Below are positions 5,125-5,376 of a stretch of 5,376 nucleotides of DNA, in pieces. Position numbers and translations under genes: made by a program. Source of the stretch: Thermoproteota archaeon (lineage in GTDB: Archaea; Thermoproteota; Bathyarchaeia; Bathyarchaeales; Bathycorpusculaceae); contig JAAZFA010000418.1 of the NCBI GenBank assembly GCA_012511995.1, positions 1 to 5,376 of the forward strand. Direction: 5' to 3'. The notes under the pieces were generated by a model. That model searched no databases, was not told where the DNA came from, and worked only from the letters and a program-made list of their open reading frames with translations. Position 1 is the first letter of the stretch; every line of letters begins with the position of its first letter.

Positions 5125-5376
5125 CTATTCTGTTAGCTTCCTAAGAATATTGTGCATCATAAATGCTAAAGCATTCGTCTTTATTCCACGAGGGTTAAAG
5201 TGAGTGGGCACTGCTTGATAACCAGCTTCACGAAGAGCGACTAGAAAAGCTTGGTTGGATGGCGCAGGTAAGTTGAGTTTACCGCTAAGTTTATCGATAA
5301 CATAGTAAGTTGGCATCGCAATAGATTCAGCTTCGATTAATGTCAAGAGTTTGTTGATTTTGGAGCTGTTCGTAAA
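5125..5376 (-). CDS. trm1: tRNA (guanine-26 N2) dimethyltransferase, C-terminal part
   Basis: Only the last 83 residues lie in the window. The frame is open to the right edge and must continue beyond it, so the internal TTG at 5344-5346 is not the start. Trm1 uses SAM to dimethylate G26 of many tRNAs, between the D-arm and the anticodon stem. The SAM-binding methyltransferase domain is outside the window. What is visible is the C-terminal domain: PTYYVIDKLSGKLNLPAPSN, a helix-turn-helix-like region, then ALREAGYQAVPTHFNPRGIK, whose Arg/Gly-Tyr and THF-x-P-x-G-I-K-T elements are the end signature of the family. The usual following Asp-Ala-Pro is changed to Asn-Ala-Leu. The protein ends about 20 residues later at TAG, close to where relatives end. 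It is upstream of proC on the same strand. Confidence 0.85.
   Translation of the reverse strand, partial: FTNSSKINKLLTLIEAESIAMPTYYVIDKLSGKLNLPAPSNQAFLVALREAGYQAVPTHFNPRGIKTNALAFMMHNILRKLTE

Noticed and set aside
1..5376. CRISPR array, insertion sequence or integration site
   Set aside because: I see no regularly spaced repeats, transposase motifs or target-site duplications in the window.

Overview
This window most likely comes from an archaeon. The strongest evidence is the C-terminal end of a Trm1-type tRNA (guanine-26) dimethyltransferase at the right edge, a family found in archaea and eukaryotes and rare in bacteria. Several starts also lack a good Shine-Dalgarno sequence, and A/T-rich TATA-like boxes lie 20-45 bases upstream of several starts. 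The DNA is AT-rich. A Bathyarchaeia-like (Thermoproteota) source would fit the mix of genes, but that is a guess from memory of the families, not a sequence match.

Left part (1-880): a broken minus-strand gene for a secreted protein. It has a typical N-terminal hydrophobic signal segment, then an in-frame amber codon, then about 129 codons of Pro/Thr/Ser-rich stalk in the same frame, ending at an ochre codon. The sequence left of that stays low-complexity. A divergent intergenic region leads to a plus-strand gene (881-1300) whose product resembles the DCD (Development and Cell Death) domain, a PUA/EVE-like fold best known from plants.

Middle (1300-3116): an AGCT-rich, hairpin-containing spacer is followed by a minus-strand OsmC-family pseudogene. 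That gene keeps both catalytic cysteines but has a one-base frameshift and no usable start codon. Divergent from it is an intact radical SAM/SPASM enzyme (1950-3017) with all the expected Fe-S cysteines. A 13-pair imperfect inverted repeat (3046-3109) sits between the convergent ends of this gene and the next. Its two non-Watson-Crick positions become G.U wobbles only when read from the minus strand, so it may be a structured RNA or 3' UTR element.

Right part (3114-5376): all genes are on the minus strand. In order of transcription they are trm1 (partial), proC (pyrroline-5-carboxylate reductase), a HAD-superfamily phosphatase 9 bases downstream of proC, and an 89-residue unknown protein with its own possible promoter. 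proC and the HAD gene look like one transcription unit. proC makes proline from pyrroline-5-carboxylate. The HAD substrate cannot be read from the sequence.

There is no tRNA, rRNA, CRISPR array or insertion sequence in the window. The most interesting items are the DCD-like protein, the wobble-paired hairpin, the amber-interrupted secreted gene, and the SPASM enzyme whose substrate is unknown.
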